Positions 15,907 through 25,882 of a stretch of DNA of 64,000 bases are shown here, one piece after another. Below the pieces are notes generated by a model that saw only the letters and a program-made list of their open reading frames with translations, made no database searches and was not told the origin of the DNA. Position numbers and translations under genes: made by a program. The stretch is from RGDT01 sp964630925 (GTDB lineage: Bacteria > Planctomycetota > Planctomycetia > Gemmatales > Gemmataceae): NCBI GenBank assembly GCA_964630925.1, contig CAZVZK010000024.1, positions 1 to 64,000 on the forward strand, in the 5' to 3' direction. How positions within the stretch are numbered: position 1 is the stretch's first letter; each line of letters opens with the position of its first letter.

Positions 15907-17340
15907 ATGAGCATCCCGCAGACCCTGAAGTTGCTCCTCGGCCTGGCTGTCCTGGCTGGCCTGGCCATCGCCGGCTACCTGACCCGCGAGACCTGGCTGC
16001 CGTGGCTTCACCACTCCAGGCCGCACGCGGTCGCCGAGCCGCCCGAGACTGCGGAGGCCCCGGCCGCGATCACGAAGGTCATCGTCAGCGAGCAGGGCCA
16101 GAAGAACCTGGGCATCACGGCCAGGCCCCTCAATGCCGGCACGGCCTGGAAGTACATGGAGGTGCCTGGCCTCGTCGTGGACCGCCCCGGCGTCAGCGAC
16201 CGGGGCGTCGCCGCCCCGGTGACGGGCATCGTCAGCGAGATCCATCATGCACCCGGCGACCTCGTCCGCCCCGGCGATGCGCTGTTCACGCTGAAGCTGC
16301 TGAGCGAGTCGCTGCACCAGACGCAGACCGACCTGTTCAAGGCCGCCCAGGACATCGAGCTGGCCCAGGTCCAGAAGAAGCTCCTGGAGGACTCCGGCGG
16401 GGCGATCCCCCGCGCCCGCATCGTCGAGGTGGAGAGCCAGATCACGCGCTCGCGGGTCGCGGTCCGGGCGTACCGGCAGGAGCTGCTCAACCGGGGGCTG
16501 TCGCCCGAGGCCATCGACGCGGCCGCCGGGGGCCGTTTCGCCAGCACCATCACCATCCCCGTCCCCGCCAGGGCCGGCAAGGAAACGCCCCCGGCCCCCT
16601 CGCCTGCCAGGCCGGCGGCCCCGCCCCCCCTGCCTGTGCCGCTGGAGGTGCAGGAGCTGAAGGTCGAACTGGGCCAGCAGGTGCAGGCCGGGCAGACGCT
16701 GTGCATGCTGGCGAGCCACCAGGCGCTGTCCATCGAGGGCCGGGCCTTCCCCGACGAGGCCGGCCTGGTGGAGCGGAGCGTCCGAGAGGGCTGGCCCGTG
16801 GCGGTGGACTTCCAGGACAGCACGGCGGGCTGGCCGTCCCTGGGCCAGCCCTTCCGCGTCCTCTCCGTCGCCAACAGCATCGACCCGGCCACGCGCACCT
16901 TCGCCTTCCACCTGCCCCTGGCCAACCAGTCGCACGAGGTGGAGACCGGTGGCCGGAAACGGATGCTGTGGCGCTTCCGCCCCGGCCAGAGGGCCTGGCT
17001 GCGGCTGCGGACGGAGGAGGTGAAGGATGTCTTCGCCCTGCCGCCGGAGGCCGTCGTCCGCGACGGGGCCGAGGCGTTCGTCTTCACCCGCAACGTCAAC
17101 ACCTTTGAGCGCAAGGGCGTCCGCGTCCTGTTCCAGGACGGCGGCCGCGTGGTGATCGCCAACGACGGCTCGCTGCCCACCTACAGGCAGGGCAAGGACA
17201 CCTTCACGATCCCGGCCATCGCCCTGGCGGCCGCCCCGCAGCTCAACCGGATGGCGAAGGCCGGCACCGGGGGCGTGCCCAAGGGCTACCACGTCCACGC
17301 CGACGGCAGCCTGCACAAGAACGAGGACGAAGGCAAGTAG
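15907..17340 (+). CDS. RND efflux periplasmic adaptor (HlyD/CzcB type)
   Basis: The 477-residue protein has an N-terminal membrane anchor (LKLLLGLAVLAGLAIAGYLT), a lipoyl-like half (VAAPVTGIVSEIHHAPGDLVRPGDALFTLKLL), a coiled-coil hairpin (QTDLFKAAQDIELAQVQKKLLEDS) and beta-barrel and proximal domains. It joins the inner-membrane pump encoded 11 bases downstream to an outer-membrane TolC. A Pro-rich insert at about residues 220-245 is unusual. The C-terminal tail includes HVHADGSLHK, a possible weak metal site. Confidence 0.85.
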   Translation: MSIPQTLKLLLGLAVLAGLAIAGYLTRETWLPWLHHSRPHAVAEPPETAEAPAAITKVIVSEQGQKNLGITARPLNAGTAWKYMEVPGLVVDRPGVSDRGVAAPVTGIVSEIHHAPGDLVRPGDALFTLKLLSESLHQTQTDLFKAAQDIELAQVQKKLLEDSGGAIPRARIVEVESQITRSRVAVRAYRQELLNRGLSPEAIDAAAGGRFASTITIPVPARAGKETPPAPSPARPAAPPPLPVPLEVQELKVELGQQVQAGQTLCMLASHQALSIEGRAFPDEAGLVERSVREGWPVAVDFQDSTAGWPSLGQPFRVLSVANSIDPATRTFAFHLPLANQSHEVETGGRKRMLWRFRPGQRAWLRLRTEEVKDVFALPPEAVVRDGAEAFVFTRNVNTFERKGVRVLFQDGGRVVIANDGSLPTYRQGKDTFTIPAIALAAAPQLNRMAKAGTGGVPKGYHVHADGSLHKNEDEGK

Positions 17341-17351
17341 GGGAACTAGCC

Positions 17352-20300
17352 ATGCTCGACGCCATCATCCGCCTGTCGCTGCGCCACCGGACGCTGGTCC
17401 TGGCCGCGTGCCTCATCGTCCTCGTCTACGGCGGCTACACGGCGGCGACGCTGCCCATCGACGTGTTCCCCGACCTCGACCGGCCGCGCGTCGTCATCCT
17501 CACGGAGTGCCCCGGCCTGCCCCCCGAGGAGGTCGAGACGCTCGTCACCGCGCCCATCGAGACGGCCCTGCTGGGGGCGTCGGGCGTGGAGGCCGTCCGC
17601 AGCCAGTCCAGCCAGGGGATGAACGTCATCTACGTCGAGTTTAGCTGGAGGACGGAGATCCGCCACGCCCGCCAGGTGGTCATGGAGCGGCTGGCTGCGG
17701 TGCCGATGCCGCCGGGCATACGCCCGCAGATGACGCCGCCGGCCTCGATCATGGGCCAGATCATGCACGTCGGCGTCCAGCGCCGCAAGGGGCCGCGCGG
17801 CGGCGACCTCGCCCCCGTCGCGGGCACCGGCCTCGTGGCCGAGCGCGTCGAGGAGGACGGCAAGGCCGGGCTGGCCCTGTGGCGGCCGCGCCCGCGCGGC
17901 CGGCCCGAGGAGTGGCAGCGGGTGCCCGTCGAGGGCCTGGCCTGGGACGGGCCTCCGGGCCGCGCCGCCACCTTCCACGTCGAGGGCAAGGCCCGCTCCG
18001 TCGCGTTCCGCACCCCCCTGGAGTCGCGGATGGACCTGCGGTCCACCGCCGACTGGGTGATCCGGCCCCGGCTGCTGAAGCTGCCGGGCATCGCCGAGGT
18101 CATCATCATGGGCGGCGACACCAAGCAGTACCAGGTCCTGGTCGATCCCCAGAAGCTGCACGACCACGGCGTCTCGCTCAAGCAGGTCGAGGAGGCCGTC
18201 AAGGCCAGCAACCTCAACACCAGCGGCGGCTTCCTGGAGGAGGGCCAGGGCGAGAGGCCCGTCCGCGTCATCGGGCGGCTCGGCCCGCTGCCCCGCCAGG
18301 TCATCGACGACCTGCTGGAGGTGCCGGTCAAGGCGGACGGCGGGCGGCCGGTGCTGCTGCGGCACGTCGCCGCCGTCGAGGAGGGCCCCGCCCCCAAGCG
18401 CGGCGACGCCGGCATCGACGGCGAGCCCGCCATCATCATCACCGTCGTCAAGCAGCCGCACGCCGACACGCGCCTGCTGACCGACCAGGTGAAGGCCGCC
18501 CTGCGCGACGCGGAGGCCACGCTGCCCGCCGACATCGCCGTCAACACCGACCTGTTCCAGCTCAAGTCCTTCATCGACCGGGGCATCTACTACGTCCAGG
18601 AGGCCATCCTCATCGGCGCGGTGCTGGTGGTCATCGTGCTGTTCCTGTTCCTGCTCGACATCCGCACGACGTTCATCACCCTGACGGCCATCCCGCTGAG
18701 CCTGGTCATCACGGCCCTGGTCTTCCGCCTCGTCGGCATGCTCACGGGCACGGAGCTGTCGATCAACGTGATGACGCTGGGCGGCATCGCGGTGGCGATG
18801 GGCGAGCTGGTGGACGACGCCATCGTGGACGTGGAGAACATCCACCGCCGCCTGGCCGAGAACGACGCCCTGAGCGAGCCGAGGCACCCGCTGCTCGTCG
18901 TCTACGAGGCGAGCATGGAGATCCGGTCGGCCATCGTCTTCGGCACCGCCGTCGTCATCCTGGCGTTCGTGCCGCTGTTCGCGCTATCGGGCGTCGAGGG
19001 CCGGCTGTTCACGCCGCTGGGCATCGCCTACATCGTGTCCATCCTGGCCTCGCTGCTGGTGTCGCTGACGGTCACGCCGGTGCTGTCGTACTGGCTGCTG
19101 CCGAAGGCGGGAACGGGGCCAGGGCAGGACGCGCCGAAGGGCCCCGAGAGGGACGCCGAGGCGGGGCACGCCCACGAGGACAGCCTGCTGCTGCGCGGGC
19201 TGAAGTGGCTGGCGGCCCCGCTGATCCGCTTCAGCATGGCCTGGGCCGGCCCGCTGCTGCTGCTGGCCTGGGTGCTGGCCGGCCTGGCCGCCTGGCAGCT
19301 AACGCGGCTGGGTGCCGACTTTTTGCCGAAGTTCGACGAGGGCAGCGTGCAGATCAACGTGGCCCTGCCCGGCGGCTCGTCGCTCAAGGCGTCCAACGAG
19401 GCGTCGGCCATCATCGACGCGAAGCTCAGGACGATGATGAAGTCGAAGGGCAAGCCGGACGGCCCCATCCTGCACTTCGCCCGCCGCACGGGCCGCGCCG
19501 AGCTGGACGAGCATGCCCAGCCGGTCAACGTCGGCGAGTACATCCTCACCATGAACCCCGACTCCGGCGTCCGCCGCGACGAGTTCCTCAAGTCCGTCCT
19601 GGCCGACCTGCGCGCCGAGGTGCCTGGCGTCGAGATCGAGGCGGAGCAGCCGCTGTCGCACCTGATCTCGCACATGCTATCGGGCGTCAACGCCCAGGTG
19701 GCCGTGAGGATCTACGGCGACGACCTGGACAAGCTGCGGGAGCTGGCCGGCCAGGTGCGTGACGTTCTCCGCGAGGTGCCCGGCACCACGCCGCCGATCA
19801 TCGACCCGCAGGAGCGCGTGGACGAGCTGCACGTCGTGCTGCGGCCCCGCGACCTGGCGCGCTACGGCCTGCGGCGGGAGCAGGTGGCGGACTTCGTGCA
19901 GGCGGCGGTCAAGGGCGAGGCCGTCTCGCAGGTGCTGGAGGGCCAGCGCCGCTACGACCTGGTGGTGAAGCTGCGCGAGCCGCACCGCTCCAGCCCGTCG
20001 CACCTGAAGGAGTTGCGCCTGGACCTGCCCGGCGGCAAGGGCCAGGTGAGGCTCAAGGACGTGGCCGACTTCCCCGAGGCGGCCAGCGGCCCCAACATCA
20101 TCAGCCGCGAGAACGTCCGCCGCAAGCAGGTGGTGCGCTGCAACGTCCAGGGCCGCGACCTGGGCGGGGCGGTGGCCGACATCGAGCGCGCCCTGAACGA
20201 GAGGGTGCCCCGGACGGAGGGCTACCACTGGGAGCTGGGCGGGCAGTTCGAGGCCCAGCGGTCGGCCACCTGGCGGATCGCCGTGCTGTCCCTGGCGTCG

Positions 20301-20822
20301 CTGGCCGGCATCTTCCTCGTGCTGATGATGCTCTACCCCTCGTGGCGGATCGCCTTGCAGGTCCTCAACGCCGTGCCCGTGGCCTTCGTCGGCGGCGTGG
20401 CCGCCCTGACGCTGTCGGGGCAGACGCTGACCGTGGCCAGCATGGTGGGCTTCGTGTCGCTGGCCGGCATCGCCGTGCGCAACGGTATCCTGCTGGTCAC
20501 GCACTACTTCCACCTGATGAAGGAGGAAGGCGAGGGCTTCACGGAGGAGATGGTCCTGCGTGGCAGCCTGGAGCGGCTGGCCCCCGTCTTGATGACGGCG
20601 CTGACGGCGGGCATCGGCCTGGTGCCGCTGGTCGTGGGCGGCCAGAAGCCGGGGCTTGAGATCCTGTTCCCCGTGGCGACGGTGATCCTGGGCGGGCTGG
20701 TGACCAGCACGTTCTGCGAGTTCCTTCTGCATCCGGGGCTGTTCTGGAAGTTCAGCGGCAAGGACGCCGAGCGGCTGGCCGGCAGGGAGGATGTCGAGGA
20801 GAAGCTGCTCGGCAGTGGCTGA
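17352..20822 (+). CDS. Heavy-metal RND efflux pump, CzcA family (pump A)
   Basis: The 1156-residue protein shows the twelve-helix RND layout with two large periplasmic domains. It starts LRHRTLVLAACLIVLVYGG and carries LPIDVFPDLDRPRVVILTE and the helix-4 motif GELVDDAIVDVENIHRRL with acidic proton-relay residues. The positions that hold the methionine triad in CusA are not methionine (EGSVQINVALPGG, for example). Copper is therefore unlikely and a divalent metal such as Zn or Co is more plausible. It follows the adaptor gene directly. The nearest TolC is convergent at 22588. Confidence 0.85.
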   Translation: MLDAIIRLSLRHRTLVLAACLIVLVYGGYTAATLPIDVFPDLDRPRVVILTECPGLPPEEVETLVTAPIETALLGASGVEAVRSQSSQGMNVIYVEFSWRTEIRHARQVVMERLAAVPMPPGIRPQMTPPASIMGQIMHVGVQRRKGPRGGDLAPVAGTGLVAERVEEDGKAGLALWRPRPRGRPEEWQRVPVEGLAWDGPPGRAATFHVEGKARSVAFRTPLESRMDLRSTADWVIRPRLLKLPGIAEVIIMGGDTKQYQVLVDPQKLHDHGVSLKQVEEAVKASNLNTSGGFLEEGQGERPVRVIGRLGPLPRQVIDDLLEVPVKADGGRPVLLRHVAAVEEGPAPKRGDAGIDGEPAIIITVVKQPHADTRLLTDQVKAALRDAEATLPADIAVNTDLFQLKSFIDRGIYYVQEAILIGAVLVVIVLFLFLLDIRTTFITLTAIPLSLVITALVFRLVGMLTGTELSINVMTLGGIAVAMGELVDDAIVDVENIHRRLAENDALSEPRHPLLVVYEASMEIRSAIVFGTAVVILAFVPLFALSGVEGRLFTPLGIAYIVSILASLLVSLTVTPVLSYWLLPKAGTGPGQDAPKGPERDAEAGHAHEDSLLLRGLKWLAAPLIRFSMAWAGPLLLLAWVLAGLAAWQLTRLGADFLPKFDEGSVQINVALPGGSSLKASNEASAIIDAKLRTMMKSKGKPDGPILHFARRTGRAELDEHAQPVNVGEYILTMNPDSGVRRDEFLKSVLADLRAEVPGVEIEAEQPLSHLISHMLSGVNAQVAVRIYGDDLDKLRELAGQVRDVLREVPGTTPPIIDPQERVDELHVVLRPRDLARYGLRREQVADFVQAAVKGEAVSQVLEGQRRYDLVVKLREPHRSSPSHLKELRLDLPGGKGQVRLKDVADFPEAASGPNIISRENVRRKQVVRCNVQGRDLGGAVADIERALNERVPRTEGYHWELGGQFEAQRSATWRIAVLSLASLAGIFLVLMMLYPSWRIALQVLNAVPVAFVGGVAALTLSGQTLTVASMVGFVSLAGIAVRNGILLVTHYFHLMKEEGEGFTEEMVLRGSLERLAPVLMTALTAGIGLVPLVVGGQKPGLEILFPVATVILGGLVTSTFCEFLLHPGLFWKFSGKDAERLAGREDVEEKLLGSG

Positions 20823-20872
20823 GCAGGAGGAGTGTTCGCCCTGGTGCTTTCCAACCTGAGAGGGACGATCCG

Positions 20873-21403
20873 ATGAGGTACGCGAAGACCCTGGCCCTGC
20901 TGGCGGCGGGCCTGATGCTGGCCGGCTGCGGCCAGCCCGCCGGCACGACGAATGACGGCGGCAAGGGGGACGGCGAGAAGAAGGCGGACAGCGGCAAGAA
21001 GCCCGACGGCGGCAAGGGCGGGCACGCGCCGCACGGGGCCGGCAAGAACGGCGGCGTGATCTTCGACCTGGGGACGTACCACGGCGAGCTGACCGTCAAC
21101 CACGACACGAAGAAGATGAACGTCTACTTCTACAAGGAGGTGAAGGGCAAGAAGGAGAAGGACTGGCCGGAGGAGGCCGTGCCGTTCAAGGAGCTGACGG
21201 TCGTCACCAAGGAGTCGAAGACCAAGGACGGCAAGAAGGTGCCGCCGATGACGATCACCCTGCGGCCCAAGGACGCCAAGGACGGCAAGGCGAAGGAGTA
21301 CGAGGGGGAGGACGCCGGCCTGGCCAACGTGGCCGACTACGAGGGCGACATCTTCGGGAACATCGGGGAAGACCGCATTAACGGGCACTTCAAGGAGGGC
21401 TGA
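20873..21403 (+). CDS. Lys-rich lipoprotein of the RND operon
   Basis: The 176-residue protein has a lipobox (LMLAGC, Cys at residue 21), then a Lys/Gly/Asp-rich linker with a small HAPH cluster. A domain follows that begins GGVIFDLGTYHGELTVNH. The same block (GGIIVPIG-NYHAEAVFGKDG) occurs in the lipoprotein at 61419-62285, so the two are distant paralogues of a family found here beside metal genes. It probably sits on the periplasmic side near the pump. The function is unknown. Confidence 0.7.
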   Translation: MRYAKTLALLAAGLMLAGCGQPAGTTNDGGKGDGEKKADSGKKPDGGKGGHAPHGAGKNGGVIFDLGTYHGELTVNHDTKKMNVYFYKEVKGKKEKDWPEEAVPFKELTVVTKESKTKDGKKVPPMTITLRPKDAKDGKAKEYEGEDAGLANVADYEGDIFGNIGEDRINGHFKEG

Positions 21404-21414
21404 GACGCGGCCAC

Positions 21415-21454
21415 GGCCAGGGCAGGGGACGGCCTGGCCGCCCCTGCCCTGGCC
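21415..21454 (+). terminator. Strong GC hairpin after the lipoprotein gene
   Basis: GGCCAGGGCAGGGG pairs perfectly with CCCCTGCCCTGGCC over a 12-base loop, just downstream of the lipoprotein stop and before the EamA gene. No T run follows, so it may be a partial terminator or a processing signal. Confidence 0.45.
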
Positions 21455-21486
21455 GGCCAGGCCCCCTGTGCGGAGAGGAGGTCCTC

Positions 21487-22565
21487 ATGAGCAGCCCTGC
21501 GGCCCCGTCTGGCTGGGGCATCACGTTCGCCCTCACGGCCGCCGTCCTCTTCGGGGGCAGCACCCCCTTCGCCAAGGTGCTGGCCGGCAGCATGGACCCC
21601 GTCCTCCTTGCGGGCCTGCTGTACCTGGGGTCGGGCTGCGGCCTGACGGCTTGGTGGCTCTTCAGGGGCGGCGGGCAGGCCGGGGCGCAGGAGGCCCCGC
21701 TGCGCGCCGCCGACTACGGCTGGCTCGCGGGCGCGATCCTCTTCGGCGGGGTGATCGGCCCGGTGCTTCTCATGTCAGGGCTGGCGGCAACGCCTGCCTC
21801 GACGGCCTCGCTGCTCCTGAACCTGGAAGGCGTCCTGACGGCCGTGCTGGCCTGGTGCGTGTTCCAGGAAGCCTTCGACCGCCAGGTCGCCCTCGGCATG
21901 GCGGCGATCACGGCCGGCGGCGTGGTGCTGTCCTGGGAGGGGTGGCCCGAGGCCGGGCTGCCCTGGGGCCTCTTCGCCATCGCCGGGGCCTGCCTGGCCT
22001 GGGCCATCGACAACAACGTGACCCGCAACGTGTCGGCCGGCGACCCCGTGCAGGTCGCCGGCATCAAGGGCCTGGCCGCCGGCCTGGCCAGCCTGGCCAT
22101 CGCGCTGGCCCGTGGCGCGGAGCTGCCCGGCCCGTGGACGGTCCTGGCGTGCGGCGTCCTGGGGCTGGCGGGTTACGGGGCCAGCCTGACGCTGTTCGTG
22201 CTGGCCTTGCGGAGCCTGGGACGGCGCGGACGGGGGCGTACTTCTGCGTGGCCCCATTCGCCGGGACGGCCATCTCGATCCTGCTGCTGGGGGAGCGGCC
22301 CACGGCGGCGTTCTTCCTCGCCGCCGTGCTGATGGGCGTGGGCGTCTGGCTGCACCTGTCCGAGCGGCACGAGCATGAGCATGGGCATGAGGAGCTGGAA
22401 CACGACCACGCCCACGAGCATGACGAACACCACCAGCACGGGCATGGCCCAGGAGTGCCGGCCGGCGAGCCTCACAGCCACCGGCACCGGCACGCCCCAC
22501 TGCTGCATTCCCACCCGCACTACCCCGACATCCACCACCGGCATGGCCACGCGGGAGATTCCTGA
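21487..22565 (+). pseudogene. EamA-type carrier with His-rich tail, split by one frameshift
   Basis: The first frame gives GITFALTAAVLFGGSTPFAK through LTLFVLALRSLG, the bulk of a ten-helix drug/metabolite (EamA) carrier. At 22218-22220 the frame is lost. The next frame resumes with TARTGAYFCVAPFAGTAISI, the last helix, and a histidine-rich tail (HEHEHGHEELEHDHAHEHD and further clusters). Adding one G in the GGG run restores a single protein of about 359 residues. It is either a real single-base deletion or a sequencing error. The tail suggests transport or sensing of a divalent metal. Confidence 0.7.
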
Positions 22566-22587
22566 TCACGCTGGCCATCCAGCCGGC

Positions 22588-24039
22588 TCATCGGTGCCGC
22601 CCGCCGTGGCCCGGCCAGGGGCCGGGCACGAACTCGATGCGCGGCCCCGGCGGCACGGGCGGGGCAGGCGGGGCGGGCGGCGGCTTCTCCGGCCAGTGTT
22701 CCTCCAGGAGCAGGCCGGATATCTCTCCGGCTGCCCGCCACGCCTCGCCCGAGGAGCGGACGGCCTCCAGCTCGGCCTGCGAGTAGGCCCGCTGGGCCTC
22801 CAGCACGCGCAGGTAGTCGAAGCTGCCGGCCTTGTAGCCCTTGAGTGACAGCTCGTAGCTCTCGCGCGCCCTGGGCAGCAGCGAGGTGCGGTACAGCTCG
22901 GCCCTCCGGCGCGCCGAGGCGTAGGTGCCGAACGCCTGTGCCACCCGCTCCACCACCTCGTTCTCGGCCCGGCCGACGGCCTGGATGGCCTCGCCCACCT
23001 GGGCCTTGGCGGCGAGGATGCCGCCCTGGTTGCGGTTCCACACCGGCACCGGCAGGCTGACGCCGAGCATCCAGTCGCTGGAGCGGTTCTGGCTCTGCCG
23101 CGTGAAGCCGGCCTGCACCGTGACGTTGGGCACCGGCTCGGCGGCGGCCCGCGCCAGCAGGGCCTGCGCCCGGTCCACGCCCTTGCGGGCGGACAGCACG
23201 TCGGGGTGGGACTGGCCGACGAAGACGCGGGCCGCCTCCAGGTCGTAGGGCGGGGCGGCCTCGTCGATGGAGCCGGCCAGCCGGCCCTCGGGCAGGGCGG
23301 GAACGCCGACGGCCGCCGCCAGCCGGCGGAACGCGGCGGGGATCTCGCGCCGGGTGGCCTCCCGTTCGGCGCGGAACCTTTCGCGCTCCACCTCTAGCTG
23401 GACGAGGTCGAGGCGGGACGCCTGGCCGGCCTTGAGCAGCTTCTCGCTGACGCCCAGGGACTCCTCGGCCAACCGCAACACGTCGTCGAGGATGCCGGCC
23501 CGCCGCTGGAGGGCCAGGGCCTCGTAGTACGCCTGCCGCACGGCCCCGAGGCGGGAGTAGCGGGCAGCCAGGAGAGCCAGCGTCGCCTGGTCGGCCTCGC
23601 GGAGGGCGGCCTCGCGGGCCAGGCGCAGCTTGCCGGCGGTGACGATCTCCTGGCTGACGGCGGCGGTGAGGATGCCCGGCGGGCCGGTGCGGTCGCCCAG
23701 CTCGTCGCCCGTGAAGCTGGCCACCGGGTTGGGGTACAGCCCCGCCTGCACGGCCCGCCCGGCGGCGGCATCGACGGCGTGGGCCGCCTGGGCCAGGCGC
23801 GGGTTGGCCTGGAGCGTCATCGCCGTCAGGCCGGCCAGGTCGTAGGCGGCGGGCGGCGGCTCCGCCCTGGGCGGCGGCAGCGGCGCTTCCGGCTTCACCG
23901 GGACCGGGCCGGCGAACGACGCCGGGGCCGCCGTGCCGATGGGCGGCAGGGGCACGCCCTGGCCGAGCAGCCGGCTCGCGGCCAGGAAGGCGGCCAGGGC
24001 CAGGGCCGCCCTCGCCGTGGTGCATCCGGTTGTCGGCAC
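22588..24039 (-). CDS. TolC/CzcC-type outer-membrane efflux protein
   Basis: The 483-residue protein has a signal peptide, a Pro-rich linker and two outer-membrane efflux repeats: AALTLQANPRLAQAA-type start, GELGDRTG, VSQEIVTAGKLRLAREAALREAD, and VSLPVPVWNRNQGGILAAKAQ. It starts at GTG 24039 after a GAGGAG site; no ATG gives a signal peptide. It is convergent with the pump A operon and is the likely outer-membrane partner of that pump. It resembles the copy at 35567 in the QEIVTAGKLRL and DRNQG-type segments. Confidence 0.85.
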   Translation of the reverse strand: MPTTGCTTARAALALAAFLAASRLLGQGVPLPPIGTAAPASFAGPVPVKPEAPLPPPRAEPPPAAYDLAGLTAMTLQANPRLAQAAHAVDAAAGRAVQAGLYPNPVASFTGDELGDRTGPPGILTAAVSQEIVTAGKLRLAREAALREADQATLALLAARYSRLGAVRQAYYEALALQRRAGILDDVLRLAEESLGVSEKLLKAGQASRLDLVQLEVERERFRAEREATRREIPAAFRRLAAAVGVPALPEGRLAGSIDEAAPPYDLEAARVFVGQSHPDVLSARKGVDRAQALLARAAAEPVPNVTVQAGFTRQSQNRSSDWMLGVSLPVPVWNRNQGGILAAKAQVGEAIQAVGRAENEVVERVAQAFGTYASARRRAELYRTSLLPRARESYELSLKGYKAGSFDYLRVLEAQRAYSQAELEAVRSSGEAWRAAGEISGLLLEEHWPEKPPPAPPAPPVPPGPRIEFVPGPWPGHGGRHR

Positions 24040-24332
24040 TGGTCGGCTCCTCGGGCATCCTCGGGCGCGATGCCGGCGGCCCTCGCCGCCCGCACCATGT
24101 GTATCGGGTCGCCGGGGCCTTGGGGTGCAGGAACAGCCGCCTTCGGCTCAAGTCGCCTGGACCCCGCTCCAGGGCCGGCCGCCCGACGCCGGCCTTGGCC
24201 GCCGCCACGACCGGCGTGGCGCGGCCGCCGGTACGACGCGGGGCAGGGCGGATGCGGCGGCCGGCGGCAAGGTCATCAAGCGGCAGTTCCATCGTGCCCC
24301 AGGCCCTTGCCTCCCTCCGCAGGCGGCGTAGC

Positions 24333-24779
24333 ATGCGCGTCATGAGGAGCCGCGTCGCAGCACTGCTCATCGCGTGCAGCCTTCCCTTGCTCCTGCCGAG
24401 GGGGTGGTGCTGCATGCTCGCCTGCGCCGTGAAGGCGGCCCTGGCGACGGCGTCCGCCCCGCGTCCCGCCCCCTGCCGCTGCACGGGCGGGGGTTGCTGC
24501 TCTTGCGCGGGCGGGTGCTGCTGTGCCTGCGCGGGCCAGGCCCGCTTCGCCGCCCCGGACCAGCCCGAGAGGCCCCGTCCCGCCAGGAACTGCCCTTGCG
24601 CCGGCCGCGACACCACGCTGCCCGCCGGCCCGGTGCAAGACAGCCCCGGCCTGCCGCCGGCCCCGGTCCCCGAGCTGCCGCTCGCGGCGGAGGCACTCGC
24701 CGCCTACGCGCTGGCCGCCCCCGCCTCCGCCTCCCTCCCGCCGCCGCCCCGCCTCCTGAACTGCCTCTGGCTCTGCTAG
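24333..24779 (+). CDS. Secreted Cys-rich protein
   Basis: The 148-residue protein has a signal peptide (SRVAALLIACSLPLLLP). Cysteine clusters follow: WCCMLAC, CRCTGGGCCSCAGGCCCACAG and NCPCAGRD. It ends in a Pro/Ala-rich linker and LLNCLWLC. The layout matches the protein at 62475-62927, which also has a CC cluster after the leader, a GGCPC-N/D motif, a proline-rich linker and a C-terminal L-LL-LRC. The cysteines would bind soft metals such as Cu(I) or Ag(I). An ATG at 24342 is an alternative start. The name is unknown to me. Confidence 0.6.
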   Translation: MRVMRSRVAALLIACSLPLLLPRGWCCMLACAVKAALATASAPRPAPCRCTGGGCCSCAGGCCCACAGQARFAAPDQPERPRPARNCPCAGRDTTLPAGPVQDSPGLPPAPVPELPLAAEALAAYALAAPASASLPPPPRLLNCLWLC

Positions 24780-24860
24780 TGCGCGCGCCGCCCGGCACGC
24801 CGACGCCACGCCCCTAGACATCCCTTCCTTTCCTTCATCCACCAGACGGAGGCTGATCCC

Positions 24861-25736
24861 GTGCGCATCCATCTGCCCGTCCACCGGACGGCATCGCGGC
24901 GAGGACGCCGCGCCTTCACGCTGATCGAGCTGCTGGTAGTCATCGCCATCATCGCCGTCCTCATCGGCCTGCTCCTGCCCGCCGTCCAGAAGGCCCGCGA
25001 GGCCGCCGCACGCATGCACAGCGCCAACAACCTCAAGCAGGTGGCCCTTGCGGCCCACTCCGCCCACGACGCCCACGGCGGCATGCCCCCCATGCTCGGC
25101 GACTACCCCGGCCCCGGCCAGGGCGGCGGCACCGGCACCGCCTTCTTTCACCTGCTGCCGTACATCGAGCAGGAGCCGCTGTACCGCAAGGCCCTCAACC
25201 CCGCCACCGGCCGGCACGAGGCGGCCTTCGCCGGGGCGAACGCTACGCCGGTCGCCGTTTACCGCAACCCGGCCGACCCCAGCGCCGGCGGGCAGGGCAC
25301 CGTGGATGGCCTGGGTGCCTGCGGCTACGCGGCCAACTTCCTCGTCTTCGGCCGTGCCTGAAGGGGCTGAGGGAAGGCGATGCCCTCCAGTTGGTGGGCC
25401 CGTTCGACCTTCGCGGCTTCCTTCCCCGACGGCACGTCCAGCACGCTCCTCTTCGCCGAGAGGCACTCCCGCTGCGGCGACGGCGGCGGCCAGTGGGGCC
25501 GTCCCACGGTAGACCGCTGGCTGCCCGTCTTCGCCGCCTGGAGCTGGGAGCCGTTCCAGGTCCGCCCTTCGGCGGCCGGCTGCGACCCGGCCCGCGCCTC
25601 GACCCCCTTCAGCGGGGGCATCCAGGTGGCACTGGCCGACGCCAGCGTGCGCGGCGTCAGCCCCGGCATAGCCCCCCAGACGTGGCACGCCGCCTGCACC
25701 CCCGACGGCAACGACGCCCTCGGGCCGGGCTGGTGA
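24861..25736 (+). pseudogene. DUF1559 prepilin-like protein gene broken by frameshifts
   Basis: The first part gives the planctomycete DUF1559 start: a type IV prepilin signal FTLIELLVVIAIIAVLIGLL, then PAVQKAREAAARM and NNLKQVALAAHSAHD. It stops at 25361. The protein resumes in a second frame (EGDALQLVGPFDLRGF) and returns to the first near 25425 (FPDGTSSTLLFAERHSRCGD). It ends with the typical GGIQVALADASVRGV and TPDGNDALGPGW. At least two compensating frame changes are needed. These proteins are predicted to be pseudopilin-like surface proteins. Confidence 0.75.
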
Positions 25737-25794
25737 CCAGGCCGCTGCCAGGAAGGCGGACAAGGACTGCGGCGGCCCGCCGCTCCCCTGAAGC

Positions 25795-25830
25795 GACGAC
25801 GCCATGAGCCGGGTGGCTCATGGCGTCGTC
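25795..25830. terminator. Strong bidirectional terminator
   Basis: GACGACGCCATGAGCC pairs perfectly with GGCTCATGGCGTCGTC over a GGGT loop and is followed by TTT on the plus strand. It stands between the convergent DUF1559 and CPLTGE genes. This is the clearest terminator in the window. Confidence 0.85.
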
Positions 25831-25882
25831 TTTCCGCCGAATTGCCAGACGGGCCTTCCGCCCGCCCTTCAGGCCGCCAGGA

